Source of the DNA: Synechococcales cyanobacterium PMM_0083
GTDB lineage: Bacteria; Cyanobacteriota; Cyanobacteriia; Leptolyngbyales; Leptolyngbyaceae
DNA length: 36,453 bases
Assembly: GCA_949127665.1 (NCBI GenBank)
Contig: CASBQE010000161.1
Location: 1-36,453 of the forward strand
Reading direction: 5' to 3'
A program made the position numbers and the translations under genes. This document shows, one piece after another, positions 16,779-26,474 of the stretch. The notes below the pieces were generated by a model, which had not been told where the DNA came from, did no database searches, and worked only from the letters and a program-made list of their open reading frames with translations. Within the stretch, counting starts at the first letter, position 1. Every line of letters begins with the position of its first letter.

Positions 16779-19700
16779 TTACCAGCCAAATTGCGTTGGG
16801 GCGATCGGTTCAATATCGGGATCATTACCGCCAATTTGGTTGGTTCGCAAAACCCAGAGGGTGGCACCTTGATCGAGGAACTGTTTCGCGATCGCCTCAC
16901 TGGCAACGCGGGGTAATAGAGTTCGCCAGCTTCGCAAACCAACCGATACTCCTTGAAAAAAGTCTTCCTCCGGGCTAATCCCTAAACTAGATTGATTGTT
17001 TTGCCAGTCGGCACGAGCAGAACCAAAGGGCAATAGTTTTTGCCGAATTCCTTCGGTCAGTTTGATCAGTTGCTCAAACCGTTCTGCCTCACCGGGATCG
17101 TCTTGCAGTTCTTCCACAAATTTAGGGTCAGATTGAATCGCATTACGAACTCGCTTAAGTGCCGCATACAAAGCTTGATTAGAATCCTGACAGCAATTGT
17201 GAGCTGGTCCCACATAGGTGCCGCCTGTGCCATCGCCAATTCGGTATCGCGCAATCATCACTTCAAGCTCGTAAAGCAGCACATTTAGCACGGAATATTT
17301 CTTGCCATAGACATCGAATGCGCCTGTAAACGACTCCAATTTGATCAGCACATCGCACACGGGACGAGTGCCCAGCCAGCCTATCTGGCGATCGCCCATA
17401 AATCGATTCCAGGCAAATCGTCCGGCTACAATGCCATCAATATTGTGGGAATAAACCTGATGGTATTGAATATCAAACTTTAATTCATCCGCCAGCGGCT
17501 CTCGAATCACTGTCGCCACACCATAGGCAAAGTGCCCAAAGAAAATGGGAGTTCTGGCGGCGGGTTCTCGTTTTTTGCCACCAATGCCGCCGTACACATG
17601 CAGGACAAGGGCGCGATCGCCTTCATTCCAAAATTGTGAAGCAGGAGATAGCGGTTCCAGGCTTCGGGTTAACTCCTGCGGAGAGGCTACGCGAACAGGT
17701 TTCAGGGTGTGGTCAGGGATTGCATCCTCTGTTTCCTGTTCCCTATTCCCTGTTTCCTCCGCCCCTACCAACATTACGGATTTAATTTGTCCCTTTTTGC
17801 CTTTGACTTGCCATGCTTGTTTTTTGAGGTAACGCCAAGATTTTTGTTTGCCGATGATGACTTTATCTGGCAAGAGACGGAAAAGGGCGCGGGGCGCGAT
17901 CGCCTGCACAACAAACATTCCATTGGCATCTTTCGCGCCATAGATGTACCATCCCGTCTCATTCAGCGGCATTTTTTCAATATCGCGAGTTGTGGAAGGA
18001 TAGCTGCCATATTTGGACAAAACCACTTGGGGAAAGGAAACGATTTCTTCAGCGCCGTTAAATTGATGAGTGGCGCGATCGTAGTGAGCTACCCGAAAGA
18101 GTCGAGAGGTTTGAATTGCCGGAGCAGCAAGGATCGACGTTGAAGCTGCGTTGGTGATTGTTAAGGTTTCTACGGCTGTCTGAGATTGAAGTTCGGCAAC
18201 CTGAAGAATTTTGACTAAACCATAGTAGCGCCCAGTGATTTGTAATGGTTCTCGGTTAATCCGCAGCCCATAAGCAGGGTGATCCTCTTGACTATTGTCT
18301 GCGGATTGCACCTCTACAAAGTCGGTCAGCGCCACGATTACATCATCGTTGGGGCGTGCGCCTGCCAGCGATTCTAATGGATCAACCTGCTGCCAATGGT
18401 TGAGGCGATCGGGATGAATCACGCCTTGCCGCTGGCTATCTTCGGCTTCTTGGCTAAAATGCACCGCTTTGGTTGTTGTTTTCACAAATCGCTGAGTTGC
18501 GGCATCGCTGCTCCAGCAGAGGGGAATCACTTTTCCGATCAAATGCTGATACTCCGTTGGAGCGTGATGCACTTCAAACCAAACGCCGCGAAGGGTATAG
18601 CGCTCTTGAGGAGTGGGAAGAATTAATCGTCCCAGCCAGGGCGCGATCGCCTGGTATAAACCAGGGTCAACTGTTTGATCCAGCGGGTAAAACTCTGGTC
18701 GATTAAAAGCAGCTTGCTGATATAAATCGTAGTGGCTCGGCGTGGTTGCCCTAGCCGCCGACACCACCGCTGAAGTTCCTTGAAGAATGCCAGAAATCAC
18801 TTCAACGGTTTGCTGGAGATGCGTTCGTCCATCTGGCAGTCGTGCTTCTGCCCCATAAGGACCGTTGGCGGCATTGTGCCCCACGGGTCCGAGTGAAATG
18901 AAGCTAATTTTGCCCCGTGCCTTTGCCCGATTCCAGTAAGACAAAAAGAGCAGTTGCCAACGGCGTGGAAAGATAACCGGACCCTGTTTCTCGACTAAAT
19001 CGTTGTCGCCGACGATGTGATAGAGATGCTCTACCGCCAGCAGATTATGATTGCCGCTAATTACACCTGCCAAAGACACCAACTCGATTGGGGCTGCTAA
19101 TGCCCGTTTCACATAAGGAGCCGCTCCCGCCGCCATTTGTCCACCACCGCTGTAGCCCAAAATTGTGATGGGGATGCCACATCCTCGCCAATAGCCATGA
19201 TGAATCAGGCTATCGTAAATCATTTGGGCAGTTGCCTGGTTGTAGATCGGTCCATAGCGCTGATCGGCTGCCACGCCTACAATCAACGTGTTGCGAATAT
19301 TGATTGTGACTCCAATTAAGAGACCAAAAATGCCCCCGGAAGCGGTCATTTGATAGTGATCGGCTTTGCGCCAGAGAAAGGATAGCCAGCGGTCTTCAGT
19401 CAGGGGCTTATTCAGGACGCTGTAAGGCATCAGCCCGCGAATTAGAGCAATGTCATCGGGTAAAGCGATCGCTAGCTCATTCAAAAAAATTTCCACTTCT
19501 GGAAGATATTGGGAATGAGATTGACAGATCCCATCCAGATAAATCACATATTTGCGGATGTCAGTGTTTTCAGGAATTGGCTCTTCTAACGTGCCGGGAT
19601 AGCTTGCGGTATCTAAGTCATCGTCATACCAGCCTGCCCACCAACCCAATGCTTCCAAGGGAATCAGCAATCCGGCAAACATTAGGGTGATGATCAGGAT

Positions 19701-19865
19701 AGAAATAATTTGTAGGGAAAAGTTCCAGGTTGCGGCTAAGCCCGCTAGGGTTAGGGTGATTGCTAGCAAAACGCCCTGAATCACAGTGCTAAATCCGATA
19801 ACCAAAGAGAGGACGAGGGTAAATAAACCTAGCCCAATCCAGCGAGAGATTTTACGGTTGCTCAC
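16779..19865 (-). CDS. Large (1028 aa) membrane-anchored protein with alpha/beta-hydrolase-like GYSGG motif
   Basis: N-terminal TM segments; YVIYLDGICQSHSQYLPEVEIFL; nucleophile-elbow ITILGYSGGGQMAAGAAPYVKRAL; followed by about 650 aa of unassigned sequence. Confidence 0.7.
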   Translation of the reverse strand: MSNRKISRWIGLGLFTLVLSLVIGFSTVIQGVLLAITLTLAGLAATWNFSLQIISILIITLMFAGLLIPLEALGWWAGWYDDDLDTASYPGTLEEPIPENTDIRKYVIYLDGICQSHSQYLPEVEIFLNELAIALPDDIALIRGLMPYSVLNKPLTEDRWLSFLWRKADHYQMTASGGIFGLLIGVTINIRNTLIVGVAADQRYGPIYNQATAQMIYDSLIHHGYWRGCGIPITILGYSGGGQMAAGAAPYVKRALAAPIELVSLAGVISGNHNLLAVEHLYHIVGDNDLVEKQGPVIFPRRWQLLFLSYWNRAKARGKISFISLGPVGHNAANGPYGAEARLPDGRTHLQQTVEVISGILQGTSAVVSAARATTPSHYDLYQQAAFNRPEFYPLDQTVDPGLYQAIAPWLGRLILPTPQERYTLRGVWFEVHHAPTEYQHLIGKVIPLCWSSDAATQRFVKTTTKAVHFSQEAEDSQRQGVIHPDRLNHWQQVDPLESLAGARPNDDVIVALTDFVEVQSADNSQEDHPAYGLRINREPLQITGRYYGLVKILQVAELQSQTAVETLTITNAASTSILAAPAIQTSRLFRVAHYDRATHQFNGAEEIVSFPQVVLSKYGSYPSTTRDIEKMPLNETGWYIYGAKDANGMFVVQAIAPRALFRLLPDKVIIGKQKSWRYLKKQAWQVKGKKGQIKSVMLVGAEETGNREQETEDAIPDHTLKPVRVASPQELTRSLEPLSPASQFWNEGDRALVLHVYGGIGGKKREPAARTPIFFGHFAYGVATVIREPLADELKFDIQYHQVYSHNIDGIVAGRFAWNRFMGDRQIGWLGTRPVCDVLIKLESFTGAFDVYGKKYSVLNVLLYELEVMIARYRIGDGTGGTYVGPAHNCCQDSNQALYAALKRVRNAIQSDPKFVEELQDDPGEAERFEQLIKLTEGIRQKLLPFGSARADWQNNQSSLGISPEEDFFQGVSVGLRSWRTLLPRVASEAIAKQFLDQGATLWVLRTNQIGGNDPDIEPIAPTQFGW

Positions 19866-20485
19866 GATCGCCGACCCTGTGCAATGATCCGCTCTAGATC
19901 TTTCAAATCAGTCACCAGCGGCACTCCTGCTACTGAGTTGCGAATCCATTTTCCGATATTGGCAACGGGTCTCCCTACCGTTCGTTGCAATAGTTGCAGC
20001 ACTGCCCAGCCCAATACGCCGCACCAAAATCCTTGCCACAAATCTAAGCCGAGTGTGGCTCGAATGCCGACCAAGAATGCGAGAAAGCTCCAAATGGAAA
20101 GGATGATAGAAATGGGAACCCCCAGATAGGGCAACGCAATAAAGATGCTAAAAACTTTGGGCGCAAAGGAAACGGCAAGCGTGATCAGGAGTTGGATCAG
20201 GGGAGCGCGGGTTCCAAAAAATATTTTGAGCACCATCCAAGTGCTGCCTGCCCAAAATAAAAAACCGAAGACGAACAGAATCGACGCGATCGCCAAACTC
20301 AGCACAAACCGCAGCGGTTTCACCCGGTTGACAAATAGCACAATTCCTTGGGCGATCGCCTCAGAGAAACCAGATAACAGCAGCACTCCTAGGGCAATCA
20401 ATCCGCCGGACGACGATTCCACGACGCGCCGATAGGTTTCTGGATTTAAGGAAATCGCGCCCACCTCAACATCCCAGAAGTTCAT
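19862..20485 (-). CDS. Multi-TM conserved hypothetical (Yip1-like), operonic with the 1028-aa gene
   Basis: Four to five hydrophobic segments; stop overlaps the start of the 1028-aa ORF (4 bp). Confidence 0.6.
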   Translation of the reverse strand: MNFWDVEVGAISLNPETYRRVVESSSGGLIALGVLLLSGFSEAIAQGIVLFVNRVKPLRFVLSLAIASILFVFGFLFWAGSTWMVLKIFFGTRAPLIQLLITLAVSFAPKVFSIFIALPYLGVPISIILSIWSFLAFLVGIRATLGLDLWQGFWCGVLGWAVLQLLQRTVGRPVANIGKWIRNSVAGVPLVTDLKDLERIIAQGRRS

Positions 20486-20536
20486 CCCCTATCCTCGCTA
20501 CGTCAATTAGTTATCCTGAATCGAAGGTTACCCGAA

Positions 20537-21274
20537 ATGACCGGGAAAACCAGCCCACTTAGCTTTTATCATGCTTGCATACTCTGGCATCGTCATCAAT
20601 TCAATGCTTCAAATGCTAGCATTCCAAAAGCGGGCGCAATCAATGCCCAATTTTTCAAAACTGTGAGCTACTACCGTCAACAGTCGAATGCGTTTTCTGC
20701 CGCTGATCTTCACGATTTGACGGGCAGAATTTTGGCGTGTCCTTACTTTGCAGTGAATAATCTCAACCGCGATTTTGTGGGCACCAAGGGATTTTCGATC
20801 GCGTTTCGGCGATCGCAGATTGCTGAAGTAGAACGACAGTTTCCATTTTTCAGTTCTTACCTAAATCTAGCGCTTGAGCCAAGCTGCAATGCGTTTTACC
20901 TCAATCCGCTGTTGCTAAAAGAAGGCTCCCGCGTTGATCCACATATCGATCGCTCCTTGCGCTCCTATTGCAAAACCATTGATCCGCCTGCGATCGTCAG
21001 TGTGCTGTATGTGCAGGTGCCGGACGCGCTTCAGGGCGGCGAACTGGTGCTGCGAAACCATCGGCAGCAAGTGGGGCAGATTAAGCCGCAACTCGGTAAA
21101 TTACTATGGTTTCAAGGTGATCTGACTCATTCAGTCAATGCGGTGAAAACGCCTGGAAGTCGGCTTAGTCTGGTGTGTGAGCAGTACAACCTGGTGGATG
21201 CAGAACTGGAGGATATTCCACCATTTGCGATCGAGTCGAGAGTACTGAAACCTAAAAGCAGGAGTTGTAAATAG
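20537..21274 (+). CDS. 2OG-Fe(II) oxygenase (prolyl-4-hydroxylase-like)
   Basis: SRVDPHIDRSL (HxD) ... VSVLYVQVPDALQGGELVL ... LLWFQGDLTHSVNAVKTPGSRLSLV (distal H and R). Confidence 0.75.
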   Translation: MTGKTSPLSFYHACILWHRHQFNASNASIPKAGAINAQFFKTVSYYRQQSNAFSAADLHDLTGRILACPYFAVNNLNRDFVGTKGFSIAFRRSQIAEVERQFPFFSSYLNLALEPSCNAFYLNPLLLKEGSRVDPHIDRSLRSYCKTIDPPAIVSVLYVQVPDALQGGELVLRNHRQQVGQIKPQLGKLLWFQGDLTHSVNAVKTPGSRLSLVCEQYNLVDAELEDIPPFAIESRVLKPKSRSCK

Positions 21275-21366
21275 CAGATAAGTGCTGAGTGCTGGGTATG
21301 GTGAAGATAGGAATCAGAGGTTTGAGCGCTGCGATGTGATAGGTTTCATCATAGAAAGGATTACTG

Positions 21367-22080
21367 TTGCTAAAGATGCTGAAAGCCGTTCTGTTTGACT
21401 TCAATGGTGTGATCATCAACGATGAGGCAATTCACAACAAGCTGATCGATCAGTTGTTGATTGAAGAAAACCTGCGACCCAAACGCGGAGAACTGCGCCA
21501 AATTTGCTTGGGACGCAGCGATCGCGCTTGCCTCACAGACCTATTTGCCAGCCGCAGCAGAATTTTGTCTGATGCAAACTTAGATAGACTCATCAGTCGC
21601 AAATCCGCTGCCTATCAACAAGAACTCATCAATTTAGAAAAACTGCCGATCTATGCAGGCTTATCTGACATTTTGTTTAATATCCATGCCGCACAACTCA
21701 AAGTTGCCATAGTTACCGGAGCGCTGCGATCGGAAGTGACAACAGTGTTGGCACGGGCTGAATTGACTGACACGTTTCCAATTATTGTGTCCGGTGATGA
21801 GCGAGTTCCTAGTAAGCCAGAACCCGACAGTTACCTGTTGGCGGTGAAGCGACTCAATGAACTCTATCCAGCGCTCAATCTACTGCCTGCGAATTGCTTG
21901 GCGATCGAAGATACGTTTGCTGGAATTACGGCAGCTAAAAAAGCAGGCATTCCGGTCGTCGGGGTTGCCAACACTTACCCGTTTCACATGCTGCAACGCT
22001 GCGCGAATTGGACGGTGGATTACCTCTCCGATCTAGAGCTAGACCGCGTTCGCCAAACCTACGATCTCGTTGCGGCTTAA
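21367..22080 (+). CDS. HAD-superfamily hydrolase (beta-phosphoglucomutase/phosphatase-like)
   Basis: KAVLFDFNGVIINDEAIH (DxN variant of DxD), VTGALRSEV, KPEPDSYLLAVKRL, CLAIEDTFAGITAAKKAGIPVVGV. Confidence 0.85.
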   Translation: MLKMLKAVLFDFNGVIINDEAIHNKLIDQLLIEENLRPKRGELRQICLGRSDRACLTDLFASRSRILSDANLDRLISRKSAAYQQELINLEKLPIYAGLSDILFNIHAAQLKVAIVTGALRSEVTTVLARAELTDTFPIIVSGDERVPSKPEPDSYLLAVKRLNELYPALNLLPANCLAIEDTFAGITAAKKAGIPVVGVANTYPFHMLQRCANWTVDYLSDLELDRVRQTYDLVAA

Positions 22081-22132
22081 ACCTCTTCTCTGCTAGTCGA
22101 TGATAAAATGGCTAAGCTTAGAGCTTAGGCTT

Positions 22133-22205
22133 GGGGAGTTAGCTCAGTTGGTAGAGCGCTGCGATCGCACCGCAGAGGTCATCGGTTCGACTCCGTTACT
22201 CTCCA
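22133..22205 (+). tRNA. tRNA-Ala (CGC anticodon)
   Basis: GGGGAGT TA GCTC AGTTGGTA GAGC G CTGCG ATCGCAC CGCAG AGGTC ATCGG TTCGACT CCGTT ACTCTCC A folds as a 73-nt cloverleaf; G3:U70 pair (alanine identity); one U50:U64 mismatch in the T-stem; CCA not encoded. Confidence 0.88.
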
Positions 22206-22269
22206 TTCTTTGTGTAGATTCGCACATCAAAAGAGCTTGTTTTTAAGAACGTGAGGCTCAGCGATCGCC

Positions 22270-22581
22270 ATGCAGCAGTCAGATACTCCAAATTCCTCAA
22301 TGCAGTCGCTTCGGCGGGTGTTGAAAAGTTTGAGGGCTTACCGTTGGTTGTCGCTGGGCGCATTCTTTAGCCTGCTGCTGTTGACGGCGGCGATCGCTCC
22401 CTCTCTCCGCAACCGACGCTTATGCGGAATAGCCGATTCAAACTTGGGATATGCAAACGCGCACAACAGTAAAAAACCTACAGAGAGATCGCCCTTACAA
22501 AGGCATGAATATCACTAGGGTGACGGGAATTTCTGAAGGACAAAAAGCGAACCTAAAGCCCTAGGGGCGATCGAAGTATGA
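22270..22581 (+). pseudogene. Degenerate gene: TM-containing N-terminus plus relic C-terminal tail of a WD40/pentapeptide-type protein
   Basis: MQQSDTPNSS..YRWLSLGAFFSLLLLTAAIAPSLR, then in another frame IQTWDMQTRTTVKNLQRDRPYKGMNITRVTGISEGQKANL and, after a further shift, KALGAIEV*, matching the 'LRxDRPYEGMNIxGVxGLTEAQKxxLKALGA' tail common in cyanobacterial repeat proteins. Confidence 0.55.
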
Positions 22582-22617
22582 AAGCATATTACTCTAAGCT
22601 ATTCCACTCTTTAAGGC

Positions 22618-22968
22618 ATGACCATTATGTTTACATCGCTGCCAGAAATTACGGTTGATCAATTGGCGACTCTGTTACAGGAAGGGGGCGATCGCCAGTT
22701 TGTGGATGTGCGGGAACCTCAGGAATTAGAGTTAGCTCAGCTAGAGGGCTTTGTCAACTTGCCCCTGAGTCAGCATGGTAACTGGTCAACTGATATTCAT
22801 AGTCGCCTAGACGCGAACAAAGAAACTCTGGTGCTGTGCCATCACGGGATGCGCTCTGCTCAAATGTGCCAATGGCTGATGAGTCAAGGTTTTGCGAATG
22901 TTAAAAATGTGACAGGCGGCATTGATGCTTACTCCTGTGCCGTAGATGCTGCCGTGCCCCGATATTAG
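22618..22968 (+). CDS. Rhodanese-like domain protein
   Basis: QFVDVREPQELELAQLEGFVNLPLSQ, LVLCHHGMRSAQMCQWLMSQGFANVKNVTGGIDAYS (active-site CHHGMRS). Confidence 0.9.
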   Translation: MTIMFTSLPEITVDQLATLLQEGGDRQFVDVREPQELELAQLEGFVNLPLSQHGNWSTDIHSRLDANKETLVLCHHGMRSAQMCQWLMSQGFANVKNVTGGIDAYSCAVDAAVPRY

Positions 22969-23182
22969 GGTCGGCTATTCGCAATCGTGGTCATACAGTG
23001 GTGGCAATACAGTGGCAGGGCGATAACTCTCTACCTTATATTGGATACATAAGCCATCTACGCAATAGTTCGCTAAGAACACCTTTAGTTCAGCATTTCA
23101 CTGATGATTAGTTTTTATACATAAGCGATAAGCAGTGCGATCGCACTTCATGCAATCCCTTTAAAATTCGCGCCTTACCCTA

Positions 23183-24253
23183 ATGTCCTCACCTATTAAA
23201 CTCACGAATCGTCAGCAGCAGGTGCTTTGGGCAACCGTTCGTCATTACATTGCCACCGCAGAACCCGTCGGCTCCGAAGCATTGCTGAAGGAATATAACC
23301 TGAGCGTTAGCGCTGCGACCATCCGCAACTCTATGGGCGTATTGGAAAAAGTTGGGCTGCTTTACCAGCCTCATATTTCCGCTGGACGGGTGCCCTCTGA
23401 TTCGGGCTATCGAATTTATGTCGATAAGCTGCTGACTCCATCGAGTGACTTTGCGCTCCAGATCGAGCAGTTGCTGAGCGATCGCCGCACCCGCGAAGAC
23501 GGTAGCCTGGAAGCCATGCTGCGGGGAGCCGCTCACATTTTGGCAACTGTCAGCGGCTACATTGCCCTGATCACCATGCCCCAAACCTATACGGCGCGTT
23601 TACATCACATTCAACTGGTGCTGGTTGACCCCAATCGAGTGATGCTGATTTTTGTCACTGATTCCTATGAAACCCAGTCGGCTTTACTCGATCTGGCAAC
23701 GGGTGAAGATAATACACCAGCCGAAGTGGAGCTGTTGGAACGAGAATTGCAGATTTTGTCCAACTTTTTGAATAGCCATCTGCGCGGCAAGGCGATCGCT
23801 GAACTCACCCAAATGGATTGGACTGAACTCGATCGCGAATTTCAACGGTATGGCGATTTTCTCAAAAATATTTTGACTGAACTCACACGCCGATCTCAGT
23901 CTCCCGCGCCCACCCAATTGATGATGAGTGGGTTATCGGAGGTGATGCGGCAACCCGAATTTTCCGAAGTGCATCAGGTTCAAACCATCGTGCATTTGCT
24001 CGAAGATGAGCAAGATCAAATCATTCCCCTGATCTTTGAACCGTCCCCCTTTGGCAAGCGTGTCTCCATTCGGATTGGCTCCGAAAATTCTCTAGAGCCG
24101 ATTCGCGCTTGCACCCTAATTTCATCTACTTACTGCAAGGGCACCACGCCAGTGGGCAGCGTTGGCATGTTAGGACCCACGCGGATGGCATATGAAAACG
24201 CGATCGCTTTAGTAGAAGCCACTGCGGACTACATTTCAGAAGCGATTAGTTAA
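23183..24253 (+). CDS. hrcA: Heat-inducible transcription repressor HrcA
   Basis: [75 protein letters not shown]...[18 protein letters not shown]. Confidence 0.95.
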   Translation: MSSPIKLTNRQQQVLWATVRHYIATAEPVGSEALLKEYNLSVSAATIRNSMGVLEKVGLLYQPHISAGRVPSDSGYRIYVDKLLTPSSDFALQIEQLLSDRRTREDGSLEAMLRGAAHILATVSGYIALITMPQTYTARLHHIQLVLVDPNRVMLIFVTDSYETQSALLDLATGEDNTPAEVELLERELQILSNFLNSHLRGKAIAELTQMDWTELDREFQRYGDFLKNILTELTRRSQSPAPTQLMMSGLSEVMRQPEFSEVHQVQTIVHLLEDEQDQIIPLIFEPSPFGKRVSIRIGSENSLEPIRACTLISSTYCKGTTPVGSVGMLGPTRMAYENAIALVEATADYISEAIS

Positions 24254-24297
24254 GAGAATGGGAAATCGAAACTTGGTTCGTTGACGCTTACGGTTCT

Positions 24298-24954
24298 TTA
24301 GCTGCCATGATAAGGATTGAATTGATGTTGTTTCTTATCCCAAGTGAGGATTTGGTGGGGAAAGGAAAGGGCGATCGCGCTGCAACGTTCGCTGACCAAC
24401 CGAGCATCATCCAATGTGTGGGTGTGAATGCTTAGGACGCTGTTTTCAAATAGCACTCGTGGCATGGGTTGAATTTGGCTTAGCGCTGTCAGCAGAGTCA
24501 TAAAACCAGGATTCCAGCTATCAAACGAGAGAAAATTATTGGTGAGTCGTTCGGGTTCGTTTGCTGCACCCGAACGCTGATTCAGTGCGGTTTGAATGGT
24601 CGCTCCCAGTTCTTCAGAGGTGAACGGCTTGAGTAAGTAGCCAGCAGGTTGTGTAATCTGCGATCGCGTCAGAATTTCATCATCTCTATGGGTCGTCATG
24701 TAGATCACCGGGCAATAGCATTCATGACTAATTTTCCAGGCAGTCGTAATGCCATCCATGTAACCCGACAGGTCAATATCCACCAGCACCACATCAGGCA
24801 GGGTAGCGGTTGCAAACTCTAATGCCCGTTCGCCAGAGTTGACAATGCCCGCGATCGCATAGCCATGACTTCTTAAGGTTGAAGCAATTAGCGCTGCCAT
24901 AGTTGGGGCGCGCTCCACAATCAACACTTTTACTTGAGCAATCGGACGAGTCAT
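24298..24954 (-). CDS. CheY-like response regulator with short uncharacterised C-terminal domain
   Basis: VKVLIVERAPTMAALIASTLRSHGYAIAGIVNSGERALEFATATLPDVVLVDIDLSGYMDGITTAWKI...VIYMTTHRDDE...GYLLKPFTSEEL. Start assigned at MTRPIAQ; the supplied ORF extends to 25107. Confidence 0.85.
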   Translation of the reverse strand: MTRPIAQVKVLIVERAPTMAALIASTLRSHGYAIAGIVNSGERALEFATATLPDVVLVDIDLSGYMDGITTAWKISHECYCPVIYMTTHRDDEILTRSQITQPAGYLLKPFTSEELGATIQTALNQRSGAANEPERLTNNFLSFDSWNPGFMTLLTALSQIQPMPRVLFENSVLSIHTHTLDDARLVSERCSAIALSFPHQILTWDKKQHQFNPYHGS

Positions 24955-25317
24955 AGTTCGGCAGCAATGGCAGGGTGGATAACGAGAGCAAAGCGTTTGC
25001 AATAGTGATTCTGCTCTGCAAGCTATTGTTCCCAAACAGCAGACAGTAGCCCCAACCTTTTTTGCAGTTGAGTTATTGGCTATCAGCACTTTCTCCAGTT
25101 CCACCATAGAAGATGCTCAGGTTTGATACTTCATCCATTTTCCTCATCTAGATAGGTGACATTGAAAGCACCCCTATCGCAAGCTAACCAACCGTTTCGC
25201 ACTAGATGAGTGGATGAGCTGCGCGATCGCTGAGGGTGAGATTGAACGCTAGCGAAGCGCTGACTTGTCAGTTCAACGGTAGGATGCAAGAGCAGCCCCA
25301 TTGCTTAAACCGTTCCT

Positions 25318-26424
25318 ATGTCTTCTCAGTCTGAAATTGGCGTTGCCATCGTTGGCACAGGTTTTGGTCAAAAAGTTCACATTCCTGGGTTTCAGGCGCA
25401 TCACCGGACTCGGATTGTGGCGGTCTATCATCGAGAGTTAGCAAAGGCTGAAGCGATCGCTCATGCCCACAATATTCCCCATGCTTGCCAAAGTGTTGAG
25501 GCGATCGCGGCATTGCCAGAGGTGCAGGCAGTCAGCATTTCGACCCCGCCGTTTCTGCATTACGAGATGGCAAAAACGGTGTTGAATGCAGGAAAACATT
25601 TGCTGCTGGAAAAACCGACTACTTTGAATGTGACTGAGGCAAAGGAACTGCATCAGATTGCGATCGCCAAAGAACTCGTCACCACCATGAACTTTGAGTT
25701 TCGCTGCATTCCGGCATGGCAGCGCCTACAAGAATTGCTGACCGAAGGCTATGTGGGCAAACCACGCCTGATCAAAGTGGATTGGCTGGTTTCTAGTCGA
25801 GCCGATGCCGCTCGTGCGTGGAACTGGTACGCCCAGAAGGATTTAGGCGGCGGTGCTTTGGGGGCGATCGGTTCCCACGCCTTTGATTACATTGCTTGGC
25901 TATTTGGCTCTGTTCGCAGGCTGAATGCCCGGTTAAGCGTGGCTGTATCCCAGCGCCCTGATCCACTCAGCGGCGGTAAACTTAAACCAGTCGATGCCGA
26001 TGATGTTTGCCTGATCATGCTGGAATTGGCAGACGGTACGCCTTGCCAAATGACGCTGAGCGCGGCAACTTATCAAGGGCGGGGGCATTGGCTGGAGGTG
26101 TATGGCGATCGCGGCACATTGATCTTAGGCAGTGACAACCAAAAAGATTACGTCCACGGTTTCAACCTCAGGGGCAGCCAAACCGGAGAACCGCTTGTAA
26201 CCCTCGAAATCCCCGATCGTCTCGCCTTTCCGCGCACTTGGGATGATGGACGGATTGCGCCCTTTGTTCGCATCATCGATCGCTGGGTGCAGGGTATCGA
26301 TCAGAGCAAATCCCTAGCGCCATCTTTGCAAGAAGGCGTATATTCCCAAGTGCTGATGGATTTGACGCATCAATCCAACCAAACAGGTACTTGGGTTACC
26401 GTGCCAAACAATGATAAAAGGTGA
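25318..26424 (+). CDS. Gfo/Idh/MocA-family oxidoreductase
   Basis: GVAIVGTGFGQKVHIPGFQAH, VQAVSISTPPFLHYEMAKTVLNAGKHLLLEKPTTLNVTEAKEL, GGGALGAIGSHAFDYIAWLFG. Confidence 0.92.
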   Translation: MSSQSEIGVAIVGTGFGQKVHIPGFQAHHRTRIVAVYHRELAKAEAIAHAHNIPHACQSVEAIAALPEVQAVSISTPPFLHYEMAKTVLNAGKHLLLEKPTTLNVTEAKELHQIAIAKELVTTMNFEFRCIPAWQRLQELLTEGYVGKPRLIKVDWLVSSRADAARAWNWYAQKDLGGGALGAIGSHAFDYIAWLFGSVRRLNARLSVAVSQRPDPLSGGKLKPVDADDVCLIMLELADGTPCQMTLSAATYQGRGHWLEVYGDRGTLILGSDNQKDYVHGFNLRGSQTGEPLVTLEIPDRLAFPRTWDDGRIAPFVRIIDRWVQGIDQSKSLAPSLQEGVYSQVLMDLTHQSNQTGTWVTVPNNDKR

Positions 26425-26474
26425 TGGCTTTGCCTTCTCTTCAGCCTGAGTAGTTCCCTTTTCTTAATCCACCG

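Noticed and set aside
22112-22128. ctaagc/gcttag hairpin just upstream of the tRNA
   Set aside because: Only 6 bp and no T-tract; too weak to call a regulatory element.
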